DNA from: Nitrosospira sp. Is2 | GTDB taxonomy: Bacteria; Pseudomonadota; Gammaproteobacteria; Burkholderiales; Nitrosomonadaceae | Length of the DNA stretch: 64,000 nt | Direction of reading: 5' to 3' | Assembly: GCF_033095785.1 (NCBI RefSeq) | Contig: NZ_CP137134.1 | Location: 3,348,001-3,412,000, forward strand | Part shown: positions 44,691 through 52,572 of the stretch, piece by piece | How the letters are laid out: the number at the start of each line of letters is the position of its first letter | Position numbering within the stretch: position 1 is the first letter of the stretch | Program-made: the position numbers and the translations under genes | Notes under the pieces: model-generated | The model's database searches: none | Told to the model about the DNA's origin: nothing | What the model saw: the letters and a program-made list of their open reading frames with translations, nothing else

Positions 44691-46481
44691 TCACTGCTTT
44701 TGCGGTTCCTGTCCGCTGGGTCCAACGCCTATGCCAGCGACTTGCCGCAACTGGTTTGCCAGCTCATGCCGATTGGGTACATCAGACAGCTCGAGCATGG
44801 CCGGATACAGGACCTTTTGGTAAGCCGGAGGGGCCGACTGGACCACCTGGCTGAACGCCTGCAGCTGTTGCGCCCTGAAGCTGGGGGTGGCCGGAATGTC
44901 TTCCAGCAACACCTTGACCTGGGCGGTTGTAACGTCGTTCTCCAGTTCGGGGCCGGCATCCGTGATTACTCGCCGGTTGAAGTACACCAGCTTCCGGCCA
45001 GCGCCCTGGTTAACGGCGATAGCGGAAGTTTTGCCCGCCAGGTCAGCAATGAGAATAGCCAGGAGCTGTTGCCCGACCAGGCGCCGCCCGTAGCGGAAAT
45101 TGTCGTTCGGCTCGGCCAGCACGGTCGAGCCCTGCTCAACCAGATTGCTGATGGCGATCCCGCTGGAGGCGTCTGTCGACGCTCCCAGCATGGCGCGGTA
45201 AACGCCACCGACCTCTTCAATGCGTCGCTTGCGCTCTTGAACAAGCTGAAACACCTGAGATGCGAGCGCATGTTCGCGCGTTACCCTGAATCCGTTCGCA
45301 TTGCGGCGGTTCGCATTCAATACCGTCATGGAACGCAGGCTGCTGATGTTCTGCGCCACTTCCTGGTAGGTGTTCTGGCTTAAATCCAGCGCGTCGTTAT
45401 CGATCTCCACCTTGACCGAGTTGAGGATCTCGTAGAGCAAAATGTCCAGATCGATAATCTGATCCTGGGGTCCGCGCATGTCCCGAATCAGGCCGTAAGG
45501 GGCGCGGCTCCTGTCCTTGCGGAAGCACCAGAAGGGGATGTAGGGAAAATTCCCGTGCGGAAAGGGAGAAGGTGCATCCATGAGCTTGTGAGGTCCCAGC
45601 CAGATCGAAACCCGGACCCTTTGCAATAACGTTTTTTGCGCCTGCACCAAGCCCTGCGTCAACGCCGCCACATGGTAGGGATTATCCTCGCGATATTCCA
45701 GCATGTTTCCGTCCGGAAGGGCGAGCACATATCCTTCCTCATAATGCCGATACCATAATTCCGAAAGCCGCACCATGCCCGCATTGCGGTTCAGGTAGTC
45801 TTCGTGCGTGCGCCCCCAGGCCTGCTCGACCTCAAATGCCCGCACCATGTGAGTATCGGTGCCGTCGTAAACGTCGGTTTTTGCCCACCCGTTCCACGTG
45901 TTTTCCACCAGCGCGGACTGCTCCGGGAACATCATCGCCGCCTGGACCCTATCCACCCATTTGTCCCGGCGGAGGTAGCGCGCATCAGACAGGTCCGGTT
46001 CACGCGAGGTCCAGTCCCAGTAGATATCGTTGCGGTGTACCTCGCGCACCCGGTACGGGTACTTTAGCGGATCAAACTCCCGCGACACCTCGACCCAGCC
46101 GATGCCGGAGCGCATCATGCTCGAATAGGCATCAGACATGGCGCGGTCTGCGCGCGATTCAGTCTCCACTTCCTTGATCTTCGCGGAGAGCGCCTGCGCT
46201 ATCTCGGCCTGGCTCTCGTCATCGGACGAGATGCGATAATCGGTCCGGCTTCTGGCTTCCAATCCCAGCACTGCGTTAACCGTTGGCTTGATCAGATTCG
46301 AATCCTGCTGCGGAATGCCGGCATTCTTCAGCCGCTGCATGACTTCGGCGCTGATTTGTGCGCCATCGTAATAATCGCAGTCGGTATCCGCATCCGGGCG
46401 CCACTTGGGTTGCTCGCGAATATCCCGGCAGATGCCGTCATAGGCCTCGACCGATATGTTCCTGGTAATGGGCGCTCCCAT
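44691..46481 (-). CDS. P22-type phage portal protein
   Basis: 596 residues from ATG 46481, whose first base overlaps the terminase stop (TGATG); a start 4 codons earlier is possible. The body matches the P22 portal family: NLIKPTVNAVLGLEARSRTD near the N-terminus, YWDWTSREPDLSDARYL, PHGNFPYIPFWCFR and GVYRAMLGASTDASSGIAIS. It forms the dodecameric vertex through which DNA is packaged. The C-terminus lacks the long coiled-coil barrel of P22 itself. Confidence 0.9.
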   Translation of the reverse strand: MGAPITRNISVEAYDGICRDIREQPKWRPDADTDCDYYDGAQISAEVMQRLKNAGIPQQDSNLIKPTVNAVLGLEARSRTDYRISSDDESQAEIAQALSAKIKEVETESRADRAMSDAYSSMMRSGIGWVEVSREFDPLKYPYRVREVHRNDIYWDWTSREPDLSDARYLRRDKWVDRVQAAMMFPEQSALVENTWNGWAKTDVYDGTDTHMVRAFEVEQAWGRTHEDYLNRNAGMVRLSELWYRHYEEGYVLALPDGNMLEYREDNPYHVAALTQGLVQAQKTLLQRVRVSIWLGPHKLMDAPSPFPHGNFPYIPFWCFRKDRSRAPYGLIRDMRGPQDQIIDLDILLYEILNSVKVEIDNDALDLSQNTYQEVAQNISSLRSMTVLNANRRNANGFRVTREHALASQVFQLVQERKRRIEEVGGVYRAMLGASTDASSGIAISNLVEQGSTVLAEPNDNFRYGRRLVGQQLLAILIADLAGKTSAIAVNQGAGRKLVYFNRRVITDAGPELENDVTTAQVKVLLEDIPATPSFRAQQLQAFSQVVQSAPPAYQKVLYPAMLELSDVPNRHELANQLRQVAGIGVGPSGQEPQKQ

Positions 46482-47734
46482 CAGGCACGCCATCCGGTCA
46501 TGCGGACGCCGCGGGCGCTAGCCACCGGCCGGTCCTCTTCAATAGAAAGCGCAAAGTAGCGGAAAGCATCGGCTGCGTGACTGTGATAATCGTGCAATGG
46601 GCGCCCGCTAAACTGTTTCGTGTCACTGTCCACCTCATAGCGGTAATGCCTCAGGCTCTGCAGGCCCTCGGCGCATTTCTGTTCGTCAAAATAACAACGG
46701 TTCAGCACGGTTCTCGCTGCGTTTATTCCATCTGAAACCGAAAGGTTCGGCACGATCCTCACCTTGCGTCCGGCCGCATGCATGATTTCCTCTATGCTTC
46801 GCCCTGTCGCCAGCGTCTTTGCCTTGGCGTCGTGCGGCAGCCAGTCTGTCCCGTACATATAGCCCTTGTTTTGCAGTATTCCGATGTAATGCTGTATCGG
46901 CATCTGGTTGTTGCTGTAATAATCGATCAGCCTGAGCTCGTTCCCGACCGTCTGGGCAAACCATATGCTGGTGTTATCCGCCCAGCCCAGGTCAAAGAAC
47001 GTGTGAACGGCCTTCGCCGCATCATGAGGCACGCTTCGGATGCGCCCTTCCGCTTGGGTCTGCCGGAGTTCCCTCGCGTAGACTGCGCCGTCAAGCGCTA
47101 CCCGGCAATTCCCTTCCCATATGTTCTGATACGCATCGGGATCGCGACCCTTGAGTTCGTCTTTTTCCCGCCGCAGGGTATCGGGAAACCACGGGTTGTC
47201 ATTCCAGTTGATCTTTACCACTGCAGCCCCAGCGGGTGGGTGTACGACGAAGCGCTGGTGAGTCTCGTCGGTTTCGAGTTCCGGGTTATATGTAACCCAG
47301 ATTTCCGAGCGTTCCCTTCGGATGGTTGGAATGAGCGTATCCCAGCTCGACTTGCTCACCGTTTGTGCTTCTTCCACCCATACCCGGTCTACACCCTCGA
47401 ACGACTTGATTTTAGCGACATTGTTGCGCAATCCGGCGAACACGAATTCCGAGCCATTGGCCCCTCGGATCATGCTGTTCTGCACCTCGTAGAACGAGGC
47501 CAGGTCGAGCGCACTGATCTGGGCCTGCAACAAATGATGCACGGATTCGACAATCGAATTTTGATACTCCCGCGCGCACAGGATGCGCAGCGGGGTCGCT
47601 GCGGCCTGTATCAGTAATGCTCTGGCGGCGCCCCAGCTTTTTGCGCCGCCTCGTCCGCCGTATAAAACCTTGTAACGCGCGGGATGGAACAGGAACCTCA
47701 GTTTTTCAGGAAACTCTGCTTTATGCACGGCCAC
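46481..47734 (-). CDS. Terminase large subunit
   Basis: 417 residues. ATPase domain with Walker A GGRGGAKSWG (about 27-36) and Walker B VDRVWVEEAQ (about 115-124), then the RNase-H-like nuclease domain with TFFDLGWADNTS (about 249-260) and HDYHSHAADAFRY. This is the DNA-packaging motor of the Terminase_3/PBSX type. It follows the small subunit by 27 bp. Confidence 0.93.
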   Translation of the reverse strand: MAVHKAEFPEKLRFLFHPARYKVLYGGRGGAKSWGAARALLIQAAATPLRILCAREYQNSIVESVHHLLQAQISALDLASFYEVQNSMIRGANGSEFVFAGLRNNVAKIKSFEGVDRVWVEEAQTVSKSSWDTLIPTIRRERSEIWVTYNPELETDETHQRFVVHPPAGAAVVKINWNDNPWFPDTLRREKDELKGRDPDAYQNIWEGNCRVALDGAVYARELRQTQAEGRIRSVPHDAAKAVHTFFDLGWADNTSIWFAQTVGNELRLIDYYSNNQMPIQHYIGILQNKGYMYGTDWLPHDAKAKTLATGRSIEEIMHAAGRKVRIVPNLSVSDGINAARTVLNRCYFDEQKCAEGLQSLRHYRYEVDSDTKQFSGRPLHDYHSHAADAFRYFALSIEEDRPVASARGVRMTGWRA

Positions 47735-47761
47735 GGCGAAACGAAGGATAAATGAGGGTGG

Positions 47762-48313
47762 TCACGGCTTCAGGGGCTCCGGGTTCGTGCCGGACTCCGC
47801 CGGTGCTACGAAAGTCACCTCGACGCTGTGCATAACGGGCTTCCTTGCATCAGCGGCTTCGTGCGTCACGGGCAATTTATCCCCATATTTCTTGGGGGCC
47901 AGCCTCGCCGCGTACCACTTGCGCGCATCGATCCGCAATTGCGCGCGGGCAATTACGTCGCGGTTGACGACTTCCCGTCCCTTCTCGTCGATATGGACAT
48001 CTCGCGATCCGTCATCCGAAATCTCGATGATCTCCTCCGCATAGGCGTCCACGCATAATTCCTTTGCCCGCAGGTAATTGCGCATGAGTTCCTGGTCGTT
48101 TGCCAGCCAGTTCCATAACACCCTTTGGCTGATACCAACTTCGACGCACATTGTGCGTGCCGATTTGCCGAGAGAAATCCCGGCAAGGATTGCCTCCAGT
48201 AGTTCCGGTGTTTTTATTGTCGGAGCGCCTTTTCGGCCTGATGACGTGCTGGCCGTGCTTGTGGAATTCCTTGATAGACCTTTCGCTGCCGCGTCACTTT
48301 CCGTTCCGCTCAT
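47762..48313 (-). CDS. Terminase small subunit
   Basis: 183 residues. A disordered Ser/Thr-rich N-terminus is followed by a helix-turn-helix (ARTMCVEVGISQRVLWNWLA, about 56-75) and an oligomerisation helix (REVVNRDVIARAQLRID), as in DNA-recognition terminase subunits. It overlaps the Rz1-like gene by 4 bp (ATGA). Confidence 0.85.
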   Translation of the reverse strand: MSGTESDAAAKGLSRNSTSTASTSSGRKGAPTIKTPELLEAILAGISLGKSARTMCVEVGISQRVLWNWLANDQELMRNYLRAKELCVDAYAEEIIEISDDGSRDVHIDEKGREVVNRDVIARAQLRIDARKWYAARLAPKKYGDKLPVTHEAADARKPVMHSVEVTFVAPAESGTNPEPLKP

Positions 48314-48651
48314 AGTCCGCTATGTTCAGTCTCGGGCATGGATTGCATCCCCTTGCTACATCCTCTGACCGCTGCCAGCAGCTTGATTTCGCAAGCCCAT
48401 CGTTCCTCTATTTCGGCGCGCAACGCCCTGTTGATGAGCAAGGCATCGTCCTTTACCGAAAGCCGGTCCGTTGCATACCGCGACTTGCACTCTGGCGGCG
48501 TCCGCACAGCGCAAGGCACGGCGACCGGTTTTTCCACGACTTCGGTTCGGATGATTGGCTTGCCGGCACAACCGCTTAACAGGCTGGCCAATAGAACGGG
48601 AATCACAACGACGGGTATCAAGATCGGGCGAGTTTCAGGTGTCATTTTCAA
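48310..48651 (-). CDS. Rz1-like lipoprotein (outer spanin candidate)
   Basis: 113 residues with a lipobox (LLSGC, Cys near 28) after a hydrophobic signal. The mature part starts with Pro/Val-rich sequence (VVEKPVAVPCAVRTP) and contains paired Cys. It lies directly after the Rz-like gene and before the terminase, as in T7 and relatives where spanins sit beside terminase genes. It is larger than classical Rz1. Confidence 0.7.
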   Translation of the reverse strand: MKMTPETRPILIPVVVIPVLLASLLSGCAGKPIIRTEVVEKPVAVPCAVRTPPECKSRYATDRLSVKDDALLINRALRAEIEERWACEIKLLAAVRGCSKGMQSMPETEHSGL

Positions 48652-48712
48652 ATCTCACAGATAAGCAGGAAAACAAGCATCACGGAGTTGATGCGCGGGT
48701 CGCACACCTGCG

Positions 48713-49096
48713 CTAGTCATTCTGGCGGCGGGTACGTATATAGTCTGCCTGCTCTCGTGCAATGGATTCACAATGGTACTGGGGCGCCACAGGAGCGAGT
48801 GAGCGTATATCTTTTGCCCTGCGGACATGTTTTGCCGCTGACGCGCCCGCGTTCCGCATCGCTGTGGCGGCATTTTTCTCTCTTGTTGCCGAAGTTGCGA
48901 TTAACGCATCCATCGCAGTGCGCACCGACTGAATATCCTCTGCGCATTTATTGTTCGAGGCGGATAACATGGCGTTATCCGAATTGAGCCGGCGTATCTC
49001 TGCCGTCGACCGCCAGTCGCTTACCGCGAAGCCTCCGACAAACGCCAGGGCCGCCAGCACTGCGATGATTATTGCTGTGATTGCTGGACTGATCAT
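48713..49096 (-). CDS. Rz-like protein (inner spanin candidate)
   Basis: 127 residues from ATG 49096; the longer upstream frame is probably not used. One N-terminal membrane helix (ITAIIIAVLAALAFVGGFAV) is followed by a helical periplasmic domain with heptad-like spacing (STAEIRRLNSDNAMLSASNN). First gene of the phage late block, followed by the lipoprotein that would be its partner. Confidence 0.75.
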   Translation of the reverse strand: MISPAITAIIIAVLAALAFVGGFAVSDWRSTAEIRRLNSDNAMLSASNNKCAEDIQSVRTAMDALIATSATREKNAATAMRNAGASAAKHVRRAKDIRSLAPVAPQYHCESIAREQADYIRTRRQND

Positions 49097-49209
49097 TTGA
49101 TTTAATGGGTGGGTAGTAATTGCCTTGCGTAAAAAAACCTGCCCATGCATGCTTGCGGGAACCGCATGCCTTAGCTGGCAGGCGTTCGCCTGTGCAGCAC
49201 GGTAGAAAC

Positions 49210-49235
49210 AAAAAAACCCGCTCAAGGCGGGTTTT
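49210..49235 (-). terminator. Late-leader terminator, promoter-distal
   Basis: On the minus strand CCCGC-CTTGA-GCGGG is followed by seven T. It lies upstream of the first late gene, not after any minus-strand gene. Confidence 0.85.
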
Positions 49236-49331
49236 GATAGCTACCATTAACTTTATTTACCGTTACGTATACCCGCCGAGCCAGAAGAGCCGGGTCATAT
49301 GAAGGACGCGAAACCGGGACGAACGCGCAAT

Positions 49332-49354
49332 AAAAAACCCGCTCGCGCGGGTTT
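49332..49354 (-). terminator. Late-leader terminator, promoter-proximal
   Basis: On the minus strand ACCCGCG-CGA-GCGGGT-type stem followed by six T, about 80 nt after the candidate late promoter start. Its stem is nearly the same as that of the hairpin at 49210, suggesting duplication. Confidence 0.85.
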
Positions 49355-49381
49355 GGTCTCTGCTTATCTTTGTTGGTGGAT

Positions 49382-49434
49382 TCCTGTCATGTCGCCGAAT
49401 ATGTTAACTACGTGCACAACAATCCACCATATGG
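49382..49434 (-). promoter_or_regulatory. Inverted repeats in the late leader
   Basis: On the minus strand AATCCA and TGGATT lie around the expected start point, and TGGTGGATT is repeated in inverted form as AATCCACCA further downstream in the leader. They could be an operator or an RNA stem. Confidence 0.35.
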
Positions 49435-49440
49435 ATTCGT

Positions 49441-49468
49441 ATTGTACAGCGTTACTACCGAATGTCAA
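49441..49468 (-). promoter_or_regulatory. Near-consensus sigma-70 promoter of the phage late region
   Basis: On the minus strand TTGACA (-35, 49463-49468), a 16-nt spacer, then TACAAT (-10, 49441-49446). It is the best promoter match in the window. It reads towards the spanin and terminase genes through the two hairpins at 49332 and 49210. Confidence 0.7.
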
Positions 49469-49727
49469 CAGGTTTTATAGGAAAATTTATACGGACAACG
49501 GCGACACCACTGCCGGGTAATTCCCGCGTTACTCGAAATTTTACTGTCTACAGCCATGAGGGTTCAACTTTGATGCCTATTTATTTCTCTTTATGTCGGT
49601 CGTAACGGTCTCACCGCAGGCACAGGAAGAATTGAATATTTCCACACGAGTGCTATAAATAGGATCAGTATATGATTGCATCGTATTTGTCCTTCCTTTT
49701 CACTCGAATTCGGTTGACAGCGACATC
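49469..49727. other. Non-coding stretch at the prophage edge
   Basis: No gene is supported. It divides the minus-strand phage unit from the plus-strand secreted-protein gene. No integrase or attachment-site repeat could be seen. Confidence 0.4.
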
Positions 49728-50339
49728 GTGATCAAAGGTTTCGCACTGCTGTTTTTGATAGGTCTGGCTCATTCCAGCCAGGCATCTGCTCAGGAACCGG
49801 ATTCTTTTGCGAGTTCCGGAATCACAGGTGAGTTCCCGTCGGGTATGATGGGGGGGAGCCCCCTCATGCATGGGTCGCCAGTACCGCTTGGTCAGTTCCC
49901 GCCCGCACCGCCCTATCCCGCCTCCCCTTACGGCAATCATTTATATGGACAATATGGGCAACAGGGGAATTTGGCAGGCAGACCGGTCATTATCCTGCCC
50001 ATGCCGCCACCTATGAATAATGGAGCCGGGTTTAATAACCCTTACGGGTTCCAGTTTCCCGGGAGTTATATGCCTCGCGAGACGCTTCTTCACAAATTCA
50101 ATGGCTACGAAGTCTGCGATCCGCCCAGCCTGGCCGAAAACGCCGGCCCCGGAACGCCGTCGAGTCCACCGGCACGGCGTCTGGTCAAGATCACATCAAC
50201 ACGCTCGCTGGCAGCGCCAGGCTCTTCTCAGCCATGCCCCATCTATACCATTAATGGCCAGCCCCCAAGGCAGAACAGCTACGCCACGGGGAATGCGCCT
50301 GCGCCACAAAATGGATCCCCTCCACGAACAAAACCCTAA
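49728..50339 (+). CDS. Pro/Gly-rich secreted protein of unknown function
   Basis: 203 residues starting with GTG. Signal peptide GFALLFLIGLAHSSQASA, cleaved near 21. The mature protein is low-complexity: Pro, Gly, Ser, Tyr and Asn rich (YGQYGQQGN, PPMNNGAGFNN), with two Cys (EVCDPP, PCPIYT). It is probably disordered and surface- or periplasm-located. It ends 10 bp before the Bor-like gene, so the two may be co-transcribed. Confidence 0.7.
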   Translation: MIKGFALLFLIGLAHSSQASAQEPDSFASSGITGEFPSGMMGGSPLMHGSPVPLGQFPPAPPYPASPYGNHLYGQYGQQGNLAGRPVIILPMPPPMNNGAGFNNPYGFQFPGSYMPRETLLHKFNGYEVCDPPSLAENAGPGTPSSPPARRLVKITSTRSLAAPGSSQPCPIYTINGQPPRQNSYATGNAPAPQNGSPPRTKP

Positions 50340-50349
50340 GGAGCGTGGT

Positions 50350-50757
50350 ATGAAATTTGGGAATGACGAAGCCGTTGCCACAAAAGGATATGTTCGGTCC
50401 GGTTGGGTGGTCGCATGCCTGACCGCACTTCTCATATTGCCCGGCTGCGCCACTTATCACGTCACCGTCCCGGATTCCGACCCGATCCGAACCGAGGGCC
50501 AAACCGCCGAGTACCAGTCCAAAACCATGCATGCCTTTTTCTGGGGGCTTCTGCTCCATCCCCAGGTTCTTTCAGCCGAGTGTCACGGTCAGGGCATTAA
50601 CGACGTGGTTGTCTTCCGCACGTGGCTGCACGATTACGTCGGTGTTGTCACGCTGGGATTATGGATGCCGACCCAGGTGCGTTTCCGTTGCAAAGCGCCG
50701 CCGACAAGGCCGGGGATCCTGCCCGGAGCGCGAAAAAGGTCACGCGGGATATCGTGA
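50350..50757 (+). CDS. Bor-like lipoprotein
   Basis: 135 residues from ATG 50350, preceded by AAGGAG; the frame is open further upstream but lacks a signal there. Lipobox ILPGC. The mature part has the lambda Bor layout: TMHAFFWGLL, a Cys in SAECHGQGINDVV, and GVVTLGLWMPTQVRFRC, which parallels GFITLGIYTPLEARVYC of Bor. Bor is expressed by lambda lysogens and is related to the serum-resistance protein Iss. The C-terminus carries a basic tail not typical of Bor. Confidence 0.75.
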   Translation: MKFGNDEAVATKGYVRSGWVVACLTALLILPGCATYHVTVPDSDPIRTEGQTAEYQSKTMHAFFWGLLLHPQVLSAECHGQGINDVVVFRTWLHDYVGVVTLGLWMPTQVRFRCKAPPTRPGILPGARKRSRGIS

Positions 50758-50797
50758 GCGCCTGTAAACGCTGCTGAGCGGATAAAGGAAACCGGTT

Positions 50798-52390
50798 ATG
50801 CCAGACGGAAATGGAAGCGAACCCGGGCGCGCGGGGGGCGCACGAAGCTCCTTCGTGCGGCGCCATTTGGAAACGGGGAGGCATGAGTCCTACGAGCAGG
50901 TAATCGACGGGGAATATGTCTTTGACATCGACCGGGGCGGCAAGGCACCTTTTGAAACATATAATTCGGCGACGAAGGAACTGCAGGGCATCATCCAGGC
51001 CTGCGTAAACGATGGCAGGTCACTTCGGGCGCACGGTGCGCTGTGGTCGCTGAGCACGGTTGCGGTTACCGCGGGCCGTCTCATCGACAACGTGGCGCTG
51101 CGGCTGGCGTTTGAGGTCCCCGGGAACCTGACGAATCGGGCTTATGCCGGCGATCCCGTGAAATTGCGTTTCGTTGAATGTGGCAACTCGGTCGCGGCGC
51201 TGAATGATTATCTCTTTGCCGCCAACCTGTCCATCAAGGGTTGCGGATCCAACAATGGGCAGACATTGGCGGGCGCGGTTTCAACCGGTACCCATGGCGG
51301 CGCCTTCAACTTTGGAGCCATGCAGGAGATGGTTGTCGGTTTGCATCTGCTCACCGGTCCCAACCGCAATGTCTATCTGGAGCGCAAGAGCTATCCTGTC
51401 ATGAGTCCTGATTTTCCCGAGAGCATCGGCGCGGAATTCATCCGGGACGACATCCTGTTCAACGCCGCGCTGGTAAGTCTGGGCTCGTTTGGAATCGTTC
51501 ACGGCATCATGATCGAGACGCGCGATCTTTTCGCGCTCAACGCAATCCGCTTCCGGCATCCCTACGATGCAACGCTCAAGGCAGCGATCGCCGCATGCGA
51601 TCCGACCCTTATCCCCCTCCCGGCAGAGGCGCACGATATTCCCAGAGACAAGCCCTACCATTTTGAAATCTTCTACAATCCCAACGAGGGAACGCCGCCT
51701 GACAAGGCGATCGTTCTCGTCATGTACGAAACCGCCTACGACCCCGCCTCATACGTTCCTCCACCCTGGAATACCGGCGAGCCTGGCCTGGGTGCTTCGG
51801 GGCTGGACGTGATGGGGGCGTTGGTGGGGCGCATCCCCAGCCCTCTCAATAAGGTAGCCGTGCCCTTGCTCAACAGCCAGGTAAACCAGGAATTCGCGCC
51901 CTATTTCAAGAAAGCAATTATCCGCGACCTCTTTCGCGGCGAAAAGACCCTGGGCAAAACCCTGGCCTGCGGCGTCGGACTACCCGTGGCAAGGGCAGTC
52001 GAGGCGATGGAGATTGCATTCGATCTATACAAACGTTCCAGGCTGGTTCTGCCACTCATCCTGTCCCATCGTTTTGTTAAAGGCACGAAAGCGCTGTTGG
52101 GCTTCACCCGTTTCGATACAACGGCGGTGATGGAGATGGATGCGGTGAATACTCCTGAAACCCGCGAGTTCTATAATACGGTCTGGAACGAGCTTGATGC
52201 GGCCGGCATTCCCTTTACGCTTCACTGGGGGAAATATAACGCCTTCCTCACGCCGGAGCGGGTGCGAAACCGTTATGGCGGCGAGGCTGTTGACCAATGG
52301 CTTGCCGCTCGCCATACCCTTATGGAAAATGCCGTCGTGCGGCAAATCTTCACGAATGAATTCACGGCCGAGTTGGGGCTGGCAAACTGA
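50798..52390 (+). CDS. FAD-linked oxidase (aldonolactone-oxidase type)
   Basis: 530 residues. An FAD-binding PCMH domain occupies the N-terminal half (RSLRAHGALWSLS at about 66, GCGSNNGQTLAGAVSTGTHG at about 148, LVSLGSFGIVHGIMIETRD). The C-terminus has the HWGKYNAFLTPE motif of aldonolactone/sugar-acid oxidases. It probably oxidises a lactone, sugar alcohol or similar substrate with oxygen or an electron acceptor. The first 40 residues are polar with no signal peptide. AAAGGA precedes the ATG. Confidence 0.85.
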   Translation: MPDGNGSEPGRAGGARSSFVRRHLETGRHESYEQVIDGEYVFDIDRGGKAPFETYNSATKELQGIIQACVNDGRSLRAHGALWSLSTVAVTAGRLIDNVALRLAFEVPGNLTNRAYAGDPVKLRFVECGNSVAALNDYLFAANLSIKGCGSNNGQTLAGAVSTGTHGGAFNFGAMQEMVVGLHLLTGPNRNVYLERKSYPVMSPDFPESIGAEFIRDDILFNAALVSLGSFGIVHGIMIETRDLFALNAIRFRHPYDATLKAAIAACDPTLIPLPAEAHDIPRDKPYHFEIFYNPNEGTPPDKAIVLVMYETAYDPASYVPPPWNTGEPGLGASGLDVMGALVGRIPSPLNKVAVPLLNSQVNQEFAPYFKKAIIRDLFRGEKTLGKTLACGVGLPVARAVEAMEIAFDLYKRSRLVLPLILSHRFVKGTKALLGFTRFDTTAVMEMDAVNTPETREFYNTVWNELDAAGIPFTLHWGKYNAFLTPERVRNRYGGEAVDQWLAARHTLMENAVVRQIFTNEFTAELGLAN

Positions 52391-52572
52391 AGGGCGCGGT
52401 GGCACCATGGCGTTCGGGAGCTCTCGGTGGTATTGCTCTAAAAAAGATTGGCCGGTACTTTCGATTTTCGCGTCACGAGCTTAGCGCGTTATAAGTCAAT
52501 TTAATGTAATGCTTCGCCCAAAAAGCGATTGCCAGCGGGAGATCCTGGCGCCGCGCAACGTACCATCCCCCA

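Noticed and set aside
28000..49700. Attachment-site direct repeats at the prophage ends
   Set aside because: No convincing repeat could be found by eye between the 28.0 kb and 49.5 kb edges; no tRNA gene is present at either end.
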